A DNA stretch of 64,000 bases from Planctomycetota bacterium (GTDB taxonomy: Bacteria; Planctomycetota; Planctomycetia; Gemmatales; Gemmataceae): contig VGYC01000004.1 in NCBI GenBank assembly GCA_016873095.1, positions 1-64,000 on the forward strand. Direction: 5' to 3'. Of the stretch, positions 16,167-25,799 are shown piece by piece. The notes under the pieces were generated by a model. It was not told the origin of the DNA, ran no database searches, and worked only from the letters and a program-made list of their open reading frames with translations. The number at the start of each line of letters is the position of its first letter. Within the stretch, counting starts at the first letter, position 1. The translations under genes and the position numbers were made by a program.

Positions 16167-18923
16167 TCAGCGGTCAAACGCGCAACCCGGCAGGGCTGCT
16201 TTGAGCTTCTTCACGCCTGCGTCAGTGACCTTGTTGTAGCCGACGGCCAGGTAGCGCAGGTTCTTGTGTCGGCCCAGCGGTTCGAGGCCGGCGTCGGTCA
16301 GGTTGATGTTGGTGATGCGCAGGTACTCCAGGTGCTCGAAGGCGGCGAGTTCCTTCAGGCTTGCCTCGCTGATGCCGGTGCCGCTCAGGCAGATGCTGTG
16401 GATGTGCGGGTGCGCCGCCAGTTCCTTGACTCCGGCGTCGGTCAACTTCTTCCATGAGGTGAACCAGTAAGTTGAGCGCGGCCGGGTCGCCGCCAGGAGA
16501 TTCTTGAGACCGAGATCCGTCTTGCAACCGTCCGGGATGTCCAGCGTTGTCAGATTGCGGCCCGCCAGGTGCGCCAGACCTGCGTCGGTGACGGCGGTTT
16601 CCTTCAGTCGCAGCTCGTAGAGGCGCTTCAGCTTGCCGATCGCTTTCATGCCAGCATCGCCGACGGGCGTGCGGTCCAAGTCGAGGATTTCGAGGCGAGT
16701 CATTCCTGCGATCTGCGCCGCGCCGGCATCGCTGATCGCAGAGCCTTGCAGGTAGAGGAAGCGGAACGCCGCCAGGTTCGGCAGGTCCTTGAAGCCGGTC
16801 CCCGTCACCGTCGTGCCGCTCAGGTTGAGGGTCCGCAGGCCCTTGTGTACGCCCAGTTCCTTGAGGCCCGCGTCGGTCACCTTGGTATGCCTCAGTGAAA
16901 GGGAGTGGAGGTCTTTCAAGTGGGCAAGCTCCTTCAGGCCGGCGTCGGTTATCTTCCACCAACCAAGATCGAGAACCATCGGCTCCGCAATAGCGGCCAG
17001 GTAGTGGCGCAGGCCGATGTCGGTCCGATGCGAGATTTCCAGGCTGTGGAGGCTCAGACCTGCCAAGGCCTTCGGCCCCTTGTCGGTGAGCTTCGTGCCC
17101 CGGAGGTCCAGCGTGCGCAAGTTCTTCAGGCCGGCCAGATGCTTCAAGCCTGCATCGGTGAGCAGCGTGCCTTGCAAATTGAGCGTGTGCAGGTTGGATA
17201 GCCCGGCAAGCTCCTTGATGCCTTCATCGGTGACCTGCGTGCAGTTGTAAAGACTCAACGACTGCAGGTGCTTGAGCTTGCCGATCTCCTCGAGGCTGGC
17301 GTCGGTGATGTTACGCTGACTCAGGTTCAGATTGTGCGCGGGACGCGTCGCGGACAGGTAGTGTTTCAAACCGACGTCGGTCCAGCATTTGTCGGGAAGC
17401 TGCAGGACGCTCAGGTTCATGCCGGCCAGCGACTTCAATCCTTCATCCGTGACGGCGGTGCGAGAAAGATTCAGGCCGCTCAGGTTCAAGCCGCGCAGGG
17501 CCTTCAATCCGTCATCGGTGACGGCGGTGCCGGAGAGGTCCAGGGAGCGCAGCTTCTCGAAAGCTGCCAACTCGCGCATGCCCGCGTCGGTGATCGGGGT
17601 GTCCGCCATGATCAGGTGGGTGAATTCGCGCGCAGCCGGATTCCGAGCGAGTTTGCGAAGCTCCCCATCGTTGAAGTCCTTTTGGCGCGAAACATTCGCC
17701 ACGCGCTGCGGCCACGGGCGGTCGGTGTCGCGCCGATCGTCGCGGTAACCGTCGTGGTCCGGCAGCATGGTCGCGCGTTTCAGCGTGGCGACGTCCGGGC
17801 AGGCGACCAGTGCCCGCAACCTTGGCCCTGCGTAGTCGATGCCATTGGTCCGCAACGCTTGCAGCCCCTTCAGTGCGGCGATGTGGTGGAGGCCCTCGTC
17901 GTCGAGCGACAGGCCCCAAAGGATAAGGGTGTGAAGTTCCTGAAGGGGGCCCAGTTCCGCGAGCCCCGCATTGGTGATGCGGTTGCTCTGCAAGTTCAGC
18001 AAGCGAAGCCGCCTGAGCTTGGCCAAATGCTTGAGCCCGGCGTCGCGCATCCTGGTGGTATCCAGGCTCAGCGAGCGAAGATTCACCAGCCTGGCAAGTT
18101 CCCCTGCTCCGGCCACGGATATCTCCGAGTGATCGAGATCGAGCGATTCCAGGCTCTTCGCCTTGCCGAGTTCCTTCATGGCCGCGTCCGAGATCGACGT
18201 CGCCCAGCGCCATTCCAGGCGTTTGAGCCGCTTGAGGTTCGCCAGTTCCGCGAGCCCAACTTCGGTAAGTCGGTTTCCTTCCAGGGTCAACGTGTGCAGG
18301 TTGGCTGCACCAGCGAGCGTTTGCATCCCTTCATCGGTCGCGCCAGTGAAATGAAACGTGATCTTCTTGAGAGAAGCAAGTTCCTTCAGATTCGCCGCGG
18401 TGAAGTAGCCGCCGGTGAGCGTGATGGTGTGCAGGGCCTTGAACGCGGGGAGCACCTGGATCGCGGCAGGGGACAGGCTTGTCTGTGTCAGATCGAGGGT
18501 TTGCAGGCTGGGAAGCGTCGCCAGGTCCTTCATGGCGGCGGCCGAGATGCGCGTGCGAAGGATGGCCAGGTAGCGCAGGTTGTGAAAGCGTGCCACTTCC
18601 TTGAAGCCTGCTTCGGGGACATGGCCTCTGCCAAGGTAGGCGTCAGGTCCCTCGATGAAGAGCGCGAACGGCACGCCGGGGTCGGGGAGGTTCGCAAGGA
18701 CGCCGTCGCGCCACGGGTGGTAGCGGAACGCCGGCAGTTCGCCGGGCCTGGCGCGGCCCTGCCGCCGATACTCGATCTCGCCCTTGGCGTTTACTTCCGT
18801 GCAGCCGGCGTGAACGCCGGCCTCCTGCCAGGCGGCGACGACGTGCTCGGGAATGGTCGCCTGAGCCACGGACGCGCCTTGGACTGCGAGCACGAACAGC
18901 ATTGCCAGGATGTTGCGTGTCAT
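16167..18923 (-). CDS. Secreted leucine-rich repeat protein
   Basis: 918 aa with a signal peptide (MTRNILAMLFVLAVQGASVAQA). A short N-terminal region (to about residue 110) precedes more than twenty LRR units of the cysteine-less ribonuclease-inhibitor/GALA type, e.g. LKNLRTLDLRGTKLTDKGPKAL and LTDAGLKELAHLKDLHSLSL, each with the LTDAGLKxLAxL consensus. Two spacer segments break the array: around residues 385-430 (RPWQRVANVSRQKDFNDGEL) and where units begin with LxxYLAA-type insertions. It is probably extracytoplasmic and binds protein partners. Repeat-number change by recombination would be easy given the high DNA similarity of the units. Planctomycetes carry many such paralogues; the specific target is unknown. 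Confidence 0.9.
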   Translation of the reverse strand: MTRNILAMLFVLAVQGASVAQATIPEHVVAAWQEAGVHAGCTEVNAKGEIEYRRQGRARPGELPAFRYHPWRDGVLANLPDPGVPFALFIEGPDAYLGRGHVPEAGFKEVARFHNLRYLAILRTRISAAAMKDLATLPSLQTLDLTQTSLSPAAIQVLPAFKALHTITLTGGYFTAANLKELASLKKITFHFTGATDEGMQTLAGAANLHTLTLEGNRLTEVGLAELANLKRLKRLEWRWATSISDAAMKELGKAKSLESLDLDHSEISVAGAGELARLVNLRSLSLDTTRMRDAGLKHLAKLRRLRLLNLQSNRITNAGLAELGPLQELHTLILWGLSLDDEGLHHIAALKGLQALRTNGIDYAGPRLRALVACPDVATLKRATMLPDHDGYRDDRRDTDRPWPQRVANVSRQKDFNDGELRKLARNPAAREFTHLIMADTPITDAGMRELAAFEKLRSLDLSGTAVTDDGLKALRGLNLSGLNLSRTAVTDEGLKSLAGMNLSVLQLPDKCWTDVGLKHYLSATRPAHNLNLSQRNITDASLEEIGKLKHLQSLSLYNCTQVTDEGIKELAGLSNLHTLNLQGTLLTDAGLKHLAGLKNLRTLDLRGTKLTDKGPKALAGLSLHSLEISHRTDIGLRHYLAAIAEPMVLDLGWWKITDAGLKELAHLKDLHSLSLRHTKVTDAGLKELGVHKGLRTLNLSGTTVTGTGFKDLPNLAAFRFLYLQGSAISDAGAAQIAGMTRLEILDLDRTPVGDAGMKAIGKLKRLYELRLKETAVTDAGLAHLAGRNLTTLDIPDGCKTDLGLKNLLAATRPRSTYWFTSWKKLTDAGVKELAAHPHIHSICLSGTGISEASLKELAAFEHLEYLRITNINLTDAGLEPLGRHKNLRYLAVGYNKVTDAGVKKLKAALPGCAFDR

Positions 18924-18986
18924 GGGCTCACCTCAATTGGATCGGCCGCGGCCTAACTGGTTCGTTTCAGCCGGCGATGCATATTA

Positions 18987-19085
18987 GAGGCCCTAAAAGA
19001 AAGGGGACAGGACCTTTGGCTGTCGCTGAATTGCGTCGTTCTTGGGGCGTTTGTAGAGGTCCTGTCCCCTTTCTTTTAGGGCCTC
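18987..19085. repeat. 99-bp element with perfect 29-bp inverted ends
   Basis: GAGGCCCTAAAAGAAAGG...GACAGGACCT (18987-19015) is matched base for base in reverse complement at 19057-19085, around a 41-base centre. The AAAGGGGACAGGACCT core resembles REP-like sequences associated with Y1 (RAYT-type) transposases (recollection, not searched). No transposase lies in the window. Confidence 0.85.
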
Positions 19086-19494
19086 AGCAACACAGCAGCC
19101 CGGAATTCACCAGCAAAGGAGCGGTGACCGTGAGCGTTCACGCCGGCGGTAATCACCACGAGCGGGCCGTACGAATGGCGGCAATAGATTGCATCGGGTT
19201 TTTCCTCGAATGTGTCGCTGCGGCCGGAAAGCGTCGCCTGGCCGGCTGGAATCTGCAAATCCACAACCCGGCGGCTACGCCCCAGTTGCCTGCCGACTTC
19301 AAGAAGACGGTGGCTTCGTGGCCTCGGCGATCCTGTCCTCTCGCTGCGGCATCCAGCTTGCGTTCCCTTTGGGAATTATCGCCGGTGCCTTGGGTGGGTC
19401 AAGAACAAAAGGGTTCCATCTGGATGGCAATTCCCCCAGCCGGCGGCTACAACAATGGCGATCCCAGGACATCCGGAGGTTGCGACGCATAGCG
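19086..19494. other. Gap without a recognisable gene
   Basis: Between the inverted-repeat element and the FAD/Fe-S protein. A plus frame is open across most of it (bases 18902-19492), but its predicted protein resembles nothing I know, it runs straight through the inverted repeat, and it has no ribosome site. It is treated as non-coding or as the decayed remains of a gene. Confidence 0.4.
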
Positions 19495-22455
19495 ATGAAC
19501 AAGCTCGAGCTGCCGACGGTTGCTGCGTCGCGCGCGCCGGGGCACGCCGATGTGGCCGGCTGTCTGTCGGCCCTGGAAAAGAGCATCGCCGGCGAGGTGC
19601 GCAGCGATCGTCTGAGCCGGGCCATTTACTCCACCGACGCCAGCGTTTATCAGATCGTCCCGGCCGGGGTCGTGCTGCCGAAGTCGCAAGCCGACGTCCG
19701 CGAAGTCGTCGGCATCAGTTCCGCCTTCGGCGTGCCGATCACGGCGCGCGGCGGCGGCACATCGCAGGCGGGGCAAGCCATCGGCCCCGGCATCGTGCTC
19801 GACTTCTCCAAGTATCTGAACGGCATCCTGGAGATCGACGCGGCCGGGCGGCGGGTCCGCGTCGAGCCTGGCTGCGTGCTGGACGATCTCAACCTTGCCC
19901 TCAAGCCGCACGGACTGCAGGTCGCGCTCGACATCTCGACATCCAATCGCGCCACCATCGGCGGCATGATCGCCAACAACTCGTCCGGCACGCGCTCGGT
20001 TGTCCACGGCAAGACGCTCGACCACGTCCTGGGCCTCAAGGTGATGCTCGCGGACGGGACGATCATCGAGGCGCAGCCGTTGAGCGCCGGGCAGCTGGCA
20101 AGCAAGCTCGCGGCAACGGATCTGGAAGGCGAATGCTATCGTGTGGTTCAGCGCCTGGCGCACGAGCATGCCGCCGAGATCGAGCGCCGCTATCCGAAGA
20201 TCCTGCGGCGCGTCGGCGGCTACAACCTCGATGAGTTCGTGCCCGGCAAGCCGTTCAACCTCGCGCGGCTGCTGGTCGGTTCGGAAGGGACGCTGGCGAT
20301 CACGCTGGAAGCGACGCTGCGGCTCACGGAGTTGCCGCGCGGCAAGGCGGTGCTGGTCGTGCAGTTTCACGATCTGCTCGACGCCCTGGCTGCCACGCCT
20401 GCCATCCTCAGGCATGGCCCCTCGGCCGTGGAAGTCATCGACAGGCATGTGCTGGACAGCACGAAGCTCAACGCCGAGGCGTCGCGGCTGCGTGGCTTCC
20501 TGCAGGGCGATCCGGGGGCGATCCTGATCATCGAGTTCTACGGCGACGGCCGCGACGAACTCGCCGGCAAGCTGGACGCACTGTCGAATGAGTTGCTCAA
20601 GCAGGGCCACGGTTATCATCTGCATCGGGCCATGGAGGCCGCCGAGCAGGCGAGCATCTGGAAGCTGCGCAAGCTGGCGCTTGGCTTGTCGATGGCGGAG
20701 AAGGGGGACGCCAAGGCGATGTCGTTCGTCGAGGATACCGCCGTCGCCGCCGGGAGCTTGCGCGACTACATCGCCGAGTTCCAGGAGATCATCCAGCGGC
20801 ATGGCACGACCGCCGGCATCTATGCGCACGCCTCGGTCGGCTGCCTGCACGTGCGGCCGGTGGTCGATCTCAAGACCGAGAGCGGCGTCAAGCAGTTCGA
20901 GAGCATCGCCGGCGAGGTCGCCGATCTCGTCCTCAAGCATGGCGGGGCACTGTCCGGCGAGCACGGCGACGGCCTGGTGCGCAGTCCCTTCCAGGAGAAG
21001 ATGTACGGGCCGATCCTGTACCAGGCGTTTCGCGAGATCAAGCGGACCTTCGATCCGAAGAACATCCTCAACCCCGGCAAGATCGTCGATGCGCCGCCGC
21101 TGGCGAGCAACCTGCGTTATGGTTCTGCATACGTGACGCCCAATGTGGAGACGACGTTTGACTTCAGCGCCGACGGCGGCGTGGTCCGCGCGACCGAGCT
21201 TTGTGGGGGAGTGGGCGAGTGCCGCAAGAAGCGCGACGGCGTGATGTGCCCCAGCTACCAGGCGACGATGGAGGAGCAGCACAGCACCCGCGGCCGGGCC
21301 AACGCGTTGCGGCTGGCCATGACCGGACAGCTCGGACTCGACGGGCTCACCGATCCGGCGTTGCACCACGCGCTCGACCTGTGTCTTGAGTGCAAGGCCT
21401 GCAAGAGCGAGTGCCCCACCAACGTGGACATGGCCAGGCTCAAGGCCGAGTTCCTGCACCAGTATCATCGCAAGCACGGCTTGCCGTGGCGCAACCGCCT
21501 CTTCGCCCAGGTCGCGAAATATAGCAGGTGGGGCCGGCGGGCGCCGTGGCTGTACAACTGGTTGACCGGCGGCCGGCTGCCGCGCTGGCTCAACGACAAG
21601 CTCTTCGGCATCGACCGCCGCCGTGTGCCGCCGAGGCTGGCGCGCGAGCGCATCGACTTTAGCCGGTTCTGGATCGAGGAACAGGGACTGACATCGGGCT
21701 CGCATTGTCCCGCTGTGCTTCTGTTTCCGGATACCTTCACGCGCTACCATGAGCCGGTGCTGGCCCGCGCGGCGGGGCGGATCATCAACAGATTCGGCTG
21801 GCACTTCCTGACTGCCGCTGAGCCGCCGGGCCTGACGTGTTGCGGTCGGCCGATGATCTCCAATGGCATGCTGGATCGTGCAGTTGCCTGCGCGCAACAG
21901 AATGTCGAGGCGCTGCTTCCCTGGGCGGACAGCGGTAAGCCGATCATCGCCTGCGAGCCAAGCTGCCTGCTGACGATCAAGGACGACTACCCGGCCCTGC
22001 TGCGCGGCGACTTACGCGACAAGGCGATGGTCGTGGCGCGACAGTGCCAGACATTTGAGGAATGGGCCGAGGCACGCTTCGCGGAGAAGAACCTCACACT
22101 AACAAGCAACGGGATGAAGAAGATCCTGGTGCAGGCGCACTGTCACCAGCGTGCCCTGGTCGGCGTCGAGCCGATGCTGCGCTTGCTGCGGCGCATCCCG
22201 GGTTTGGAGGTCATCGACCTGGACGCCGGCTGTTGCGGCATGGCGGGTTCGTTCGGCTACGAGAAGGAGCACTACGAAATCTCGCGTCTCGTCGGCGAGC
22301 AACGGCTGTTCCCCGCGATTCGCGCGGCGTCGCCGGATACCGTCATCGTCGCGCCGGGGCTATCGTGCCGCATGCAGATCGAGCATTTCACGGGGCGGAA
22401 GGTGCTGCATCCGGCGATGTTGCTGGATTCCCTTTTGGCGAGCGTCGCGGCGTGA
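19495..22455 (+). CDS. FAD-binding and (4Fe-4S) oxidoreductase (D-lactate/glycolate dehydrogenase-like)
   Basis: 986 aa from ATG 19495. The N-terminal FAD_binding_4 (VAO) domain (about 50-240) has ITARGGGTSQAGQAIGPG and NNSSGTRSV. The FAD_oxidase_C domain (about 260-560) ends with HGGALSGEHGDGLVRSPF and FDPKNILNPGKIV. An Fe-S region follows with CGGVGECRKK...MCPSY and CLECKACKSECP (residues about 565-650). The C-terminal CCG-type half (about 740-980) has LTCCGRPMISNG, CHQRALVG and DAGCCGMAGSFG. This fused GlcD-GlpC/GlcF layout is typical of quinone-linked 2-hydroxyacid dehydrogenases. D-lactate, glycolate or D-2-hydroxyglutarate are all possible substrates. Single-gene unit; its last codons form the left arm of a 28-bp inverted repeat. 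Confidence 0.93.
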   Translation: MNKLELPTVAASRAPGHADVAGCLSALEKSIAGEVRSDRLSRAIYSTDASVYQIVPAGVVLPKSQADVREVVGISSAFGVPITARGGGTSQAGQAIGPGIVLDFSKYLNGILEIDAAGRRVRVEPGCVLDDLNLALKPHGLQVALDISTSNRATIGGMIANNSSGTRSVVHGKTLDHVLGLKVMLADGTIIEAQPLSAGQLASKLAATDLEGECYRVVQRLAHEHAAEIERRYPKILRRVGGYNLDEFVPGKPFNLARLLVGSEGTLAITLEATLRLTELPRGKAVLVVQFHDLLDALAATPAILRHGPSAVEVIDRHVLDSTKLNAEASRLRGFLQGDPGAILIIEFYGDGRDELAGKLDALSNELLKQGHGYHLHRAMEAAEQASIWKLRKLALGLSMAEKGDAKAMSFVEDTAVAAGSLRDYIAEFQEIIQRHGTTAGIYAHASVGCLHVRPVVDLKTESGVKQFESIAGEVADLVLKHGGALSGEHGDGLVRSPFQEKMYGPILYQAFREIKRTFDPKNILNPGKIVDAPPLASNLRYGSAYVTPNVETTFDFSADGGVVRATELCGGVGECRKKRDGVMCPSYQATMEEQHSTRGRANALRLAMTGQLGLDGLTDPALHHALDLCLECKACKSECPTNVDMARLKAEFLHQYHRKHGLPWRNRLFAQVAKYSRWGRRAPWLYNWLTGGRLPRWLNDKLFGIDRRRVPPRLARERIDFSRFWIEEQGLTSGSHCPAVLLFPDTFTRYHEPVLARAAGRIINRFGWHFLTAAEPPGLTCCGRPMISNGMLDRAVACAQQNVEALLPWADSGKPIIACEPSCLLTIKDDYPALLRGDLRDKAMVVARQCQTFEEWAEARFAEKNLTLTSNGMKKILVQAHCHQRALVGVEPMLRLLRRIPGLEVIDLDAGCCGMAGSFGYEKEHYEISRLVGEQRLFPAIRAASPDTVIVAPGLSCRMQIEHFTGRKVLHPAMLLDSLLASVAA

Positions 22456-22518
22456 GCCCGACGTGTCCGCATGCCGCGCGCGACAACTACACGTCGGGCT
22501 CACGCCGCGACGCTCGCC
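22437..22518. terminator. Perfect 28-bp inverted repeat between convergent genes
   Basis: The segment 22437-22464 is the exact reverse complement of 22491-22518, around a 26-base centre. The left arm includes the last codons and stop of the FAD/Fe-S gene. The right arm ends six bases before the stop of the convergent di-heme gene. The core GAGCCCGACG is shared with the hairpin at 8481-8535. Probably a bidirectional terminator of repeat origin (inference). Confidence 0.65.
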
Positions 22519-22523
22519 GTCGT

Positions 22524-25500
22524 TTACTTGCCCGCGGTCAGCGACCGCTCGATGCGTGTCTCGTTGCCTTGTCGATCGCGCACGGAGACGGTCAACCGTC
22601 CGGCGGCGAGGTCGTTGATTGGCGTCTTGAGCGACAGTTCCCATACACCCTGGGTGAGCGGACGGAACCGGGAGGCAAGGTCCTGGCCCGCCGGGATGCC
22701 GTCGATGGCGAAGTCGGCGGTGACCTTGAACGACTTCATTTCCAGGCCGCTGCCGTAGTCGTGCATGCCGACCAGGATGCGCCGCAGCTCGCCATTCGCC
22801 CCCGCCCGCGGCTCGGTCACGGTCAGCACCGGACGGTTGTCGTCGAGCATCCAGCCGTAGCTCTTCTCGTTGGGATAGTCGAGATCGATGGGGCAGCCGA
22901 GGTCGATCCAGCGCAGGATGGTGCGGCGTTGCTCGTCGCTGAGCGGCTTGACCTTGCCGGCGGCGACGGCGTCAGGCGGCGGCATGCGTGGCGGCAGGTA
23001 GTCGACGTCGAAGCGCGCGCGATACTTCTTCACGTCCACCGGCTTGCCCTTCCAGACGAGCGTGCCGTCGCCGGGCTTCGCCTCGGACGGGTGGTCGTCG
23101 TTGTGGAAGCCGTCGACGCGTTCGCCGAAAATCTTCCAGACGAGCAGGCTGCGGCGCGACTGGAACTTGCGGATGTAGCGCGAGGCGTTTGGGTAGCCCC
23201 AGCTATCCCAGCCGGGCGGTTTGTAGCCGTACTTCGCCCGCTCATCGAGTGCCAGCCGATAGTACGTCCCCGGGAACTTGCCGTGGTGGTCGTGCTGGAC
23301 CAGCGTGTGGTCGGCGTCGAGATCGAGATTGCCTGCGGGCTTGCCATCCTTGCCGGAGTGGCACTGCACGCAGCTCTGCTTGAGGATCGGCTGGATGTCG
23401 CGGAAATACTCGACGTTGATCGGGCTCTTGTCCGCGTAACGCAGGCCGGTCTCTTCCTTCACGTCCCACTTCGTCTTCGATTCGTCGCGCGGCCGATCGA
23501 CGATGAGCGGCGTGCGCTTGGCAAGGTCCCAGACGGGATAGTCCGGCCGGGCGGCGCGCGTGAGGGCGAAGTCGGTCGGCTGCTGGCTGTGGGCATGGCA
23601 GCCGCCGCAGTTGGTGCGCATCTCGCCTGGGCGAAGCTGATGCCAGGTCTGCGCCATGTTCAGCAACATGCCGTGGCGGTCGATGGTCTGGAGGGTGAAC
23701 GGCGTGTCGGCAGGAATCTTGGCGAGGAAGCTGGTATCAGGATTGCCATCGGGGTCAAGCGGCTGATCTCCGGTCGCTGACGCTCCCGGCTCGCCAAAGC
23801 TGCGTAGCGGGATCTCGCCGAGGATGCGCAAGCGTTCGCGGGCGTGGCTGTGGAAGCGGCGGCCGGAGTTGGCACCGTGACGGTCCGTGGTCGGCTCCAT
23901 GACCAGGATGCGGACGGCATGAATCTGATCGTTGGTGTATAGCCCGGCGTCGGCGCCCTGGTTGTGCCAGTTGAGCGGCATGCCGTTGCCGTGGCTGGTG
24001 AAGGCGTCGAGGCCCTTCCAGGGGTCGTTACCGCCGGCGTAGGTCGCCGTCACCTTGCCCTTGGGGACGATGCCGTTGGGATAGCTCTCGCGCTTGTAGA
24101 AGCTGGACGTGCCCACCAGGCCGAAGGGCGTCCCCTGAGGCAGATGCCTGGACAGCTTGCCGTCGTTGGCGAGCCTGGGCAACTGTCGGGGTTCCTTGAC
24201 GCCGTAGATGCGCTCGTAGGGGACGAGTGAGCGCGGCCAGCATTCGTTGTACTTCGGATCGTTCTTGATGAGCCGCAACTGTGCGGGCTCGTCGATGACC
24301 GCGCCGTTCTTGAGGAGATAGATGCCGCCGTCGATCTGCGGCAGGTAGGTGTACTGATGGTTGACCGGGCCGGGCGAGTAGCACGTCAGCAGATGGTTGT
24401 CCGGCGCCCCGGAAGGATGCGTGAACTTGCCGACGGCGGGCGACTTCTTGTCGCCGCGGATGGAGCGATCGGCAGGCCCTTCGAGACCGAGCGCGAACGG
24501 CGTCAGGGCGATGGCGCCGGTCGGCATGAAGGGCATGCGATAGAGGCGTGGCCGGCCGTTGTCATGCCGGCCCATCCGCCACGACGGGCCCTGCGCGTCG
24601 CGCATGTTCGCCGAGCCGAACGCCGGCTGTCCCTTTGGCGGGGTCGGCGGCATCTTCAAGAGCGTGCCGAAGCCGCTGTTGTTCTGGTTGTAGTACTCCT
24701 CGAAGACGACGTGGCCGTCGGAAAGCTGGCTCTGGAAGTGGAAGCCGTTGGGCGCGCCGCCCGGATCGAAGGCGCTCACGAGCGGATTCCAGTTGGTGCC
24801 GTCGGGATGGATGGTCCAGATGCCCCAGAGGATGTCGCCGCGGTTGCCCTGCGATTCCAGGGTGCTGAACATGATCCGGCCATCGGCGAGCACGACGGGA
24901 TGCAGCGCGCCGGAGATGTTGAAGTGCCCGATCTTTTCCAGGTTGGTCGGCGTGTCGTCGTCGCCGATGCTGCTGTCGCGATCATCCATGACGAAGAGTT
25001 GCAGGGCGACGGCCGGGTAGCCCTTGGCCGGGCGATAGCCTTCGCGATTGCTGGTGAAGGCGAGCTTGCCGCCGGGCAGCGGGCACGGCCCCATGTTGAA
25101 GACGCCGTAGGTGAAGTGCGACGTACCCTGCTCGCCGCCGCGAAAGTCCTTCGACCAGCGGGCGGCGCCGGTGTGCGGCGAAAACTTCTGGTTGGTCAGC
25201 CGGACGATGCGTCGCGACTTGACATGGATCTTGAAGATGTCGGCCCCCTGGCGCGGCGGGCTCCACTGGTTGTGGTTCGTGAGATTGTGCAGGTGCGTGT
25301 AGAAGACCCATTGCCCGTCGAAGGACACCATCGGATCGGTGATCGAGCCGGCCCCGCCGGCGACGAGCAGTTCCTCGCTGCCGTCGGGATGCAGCAGCAT
25401 CAGGTCGGCGCCTGGTTCGATGGTGATGGGCGCGGAGAAATCGGTAAAGAAGCGCTTGTGAATCTTGTCGCCGGCGCGCGGGGCCCGCACGTAGACGATG

Positions 25501-25655
25501 TCGTAATCGTACTTGACCGCGTGGTCGGTCGCGATGGGCGGCACGTTGACGTCGATGACGTCGAGGAAGAGTTTTTCCTTCTGCTGACCGGCCGCCGGCA
25601 AGGATAGCGCCACGACAGCCAGGAAACCGACGGCCCAGGCAACGCGATTTCGCAT
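22524..25655 (-). CDS. Secreted di-heme cytochrome c/beta-propeller protein resembling hydrazine synthase alpha subunit
   Basis: 1043 aa with a signal peptide (MRNRVAWAVGFLAVVALSLPAAG). Residues about 90-480 contain propeller-like blades (e.g. DPMVSFDGQWVFY, CPLPGGKLAFTSNREG, GRIMFSTLESQGNRGDILWGIW), as in PD40/TolB-like proteins. Two CxxCH heme c sites follow: CGGCHAHSQQPTDF near residue 683 and CVQCHSGKDG near 761. The C-terminal part (about 850-1043) includes DYLPPRMPPPDAV and a beta-sandwich-like ending. This order matches the HZS-alpha-like family found across planctomycetes, including non-anammox ones. Periplasmic electron transfer or redox catalysis is likely, but hydrazine synthesis is not implied because no beta/gamma subunits are nearby. 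Confidence 0.82.
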   Translation of the reverse strand: MRNRVAWAVGFLAVVALSLPAAGQQKEKLFLDVIDVNVPPIATDHAVKYDYDIVYVRAPRAGDKIHKRFFTDFSAPITIEPGADLMLLHPDGSEELLVAGGAGSITDPMVSFDGQWVFYTHLHNLTNHNQWSPPRQGADIFKIHVKSRRIVRLTNQKFSPHTGAARWSKDFRGGEQGTSHFTYGVFNMGPCPLPGGKLAFTSNREGYRPAKGYPAVALQLFVMDDRDSSIGDDDTPTNLEKIGHFNISGALHPVVLADGRIMFSTLESQGNRGDILWGIWTIHPDGTNWNPLVSAFDPGGAPNGFHFQSQLSDGHVVFEEYYNQNNSGFGTLLKMPPTPPKGQPAFGSANMRDAQGPSWRMGRHDNGRPRLYRMPFMPTGAIALTPFALGLEGPADRSIRGDKKSPAVGKFTHPSGAPDNHLLTCYSPGPVNHQYTYLPQIDGGIYLLKNGAVIDEPAQLRLIKNDPKYNECWPRSLVPYERIYGVKEPRQLPRLANDGKLSRHLPQGTPFGLVGTSSFYKRESYPNGIVPKGKVTATYAGGNDPWKGLDAFTSHGNGMPLNWHNQGADAGLYTNDQIHAVRILVMEPTTDRHGANSGRRFHSHARERLRILGEIPLRSFGEPGASATGDQPLDPDGNPDTSFLAKIPADTPFTLQTIDRHGMLLNMAQTWHQLRPGEMRTNCGGCHAHSQQPTDFALTRAARPDYPVWDLAKRTPLIVDRPRDESKTKWDVKEETGLRYADKSPINVEYFRDIQPILKQSCVQCHSGKDGKPAGNLDLDADHTLVQHDHHGKFPGTYYRLALDERAKYGYKPPGWDSWGYPNASRYIRKFQSRRSLLVWKIFGERVDGFHNDDHPSEAKPGDGTLVWKGKPVDVKKYRARFDVDYLPPRMPPPDAVAAGKVKPLSDEQRRTILRWIDLGCPIDLDYPNEKSYGWMLDDNRPVLTVTEPRAGANGELRRILVGMHDYGSGLEMKSFKVTADFAIDGIPAGQDLASRFRPLTQGVWELSLKTPINDLAAGRLTVSVRDRQGNETRIERSLTAGK

Positions 25656-25799
25656 GATCTTGTCCCCCCTGCGTTTCTACGTCCAGTGTAGCAAGGGGAA
25701 GGACAAGGGTCATCCGTTTACGTCTTGCGCGTGCGTGTCCCCCTCCGGTACATGAATCAGGTGGCCGCAGGGGTTGCTCGAGCGCGAAACGTGAACAAG

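Noticed and set aside
17268-18956. 562-codon plus-strand frame opposite the LRR protein
   Set aside because: Its apparent repeats are only the reverse of the LRR units; no start signal.
19447-21897. 816-codon minus-strand frame opposite the FAD/Fe-S protein
   Set aside because: Antisense shadow; Arg/His/Gln-rich, no domain.
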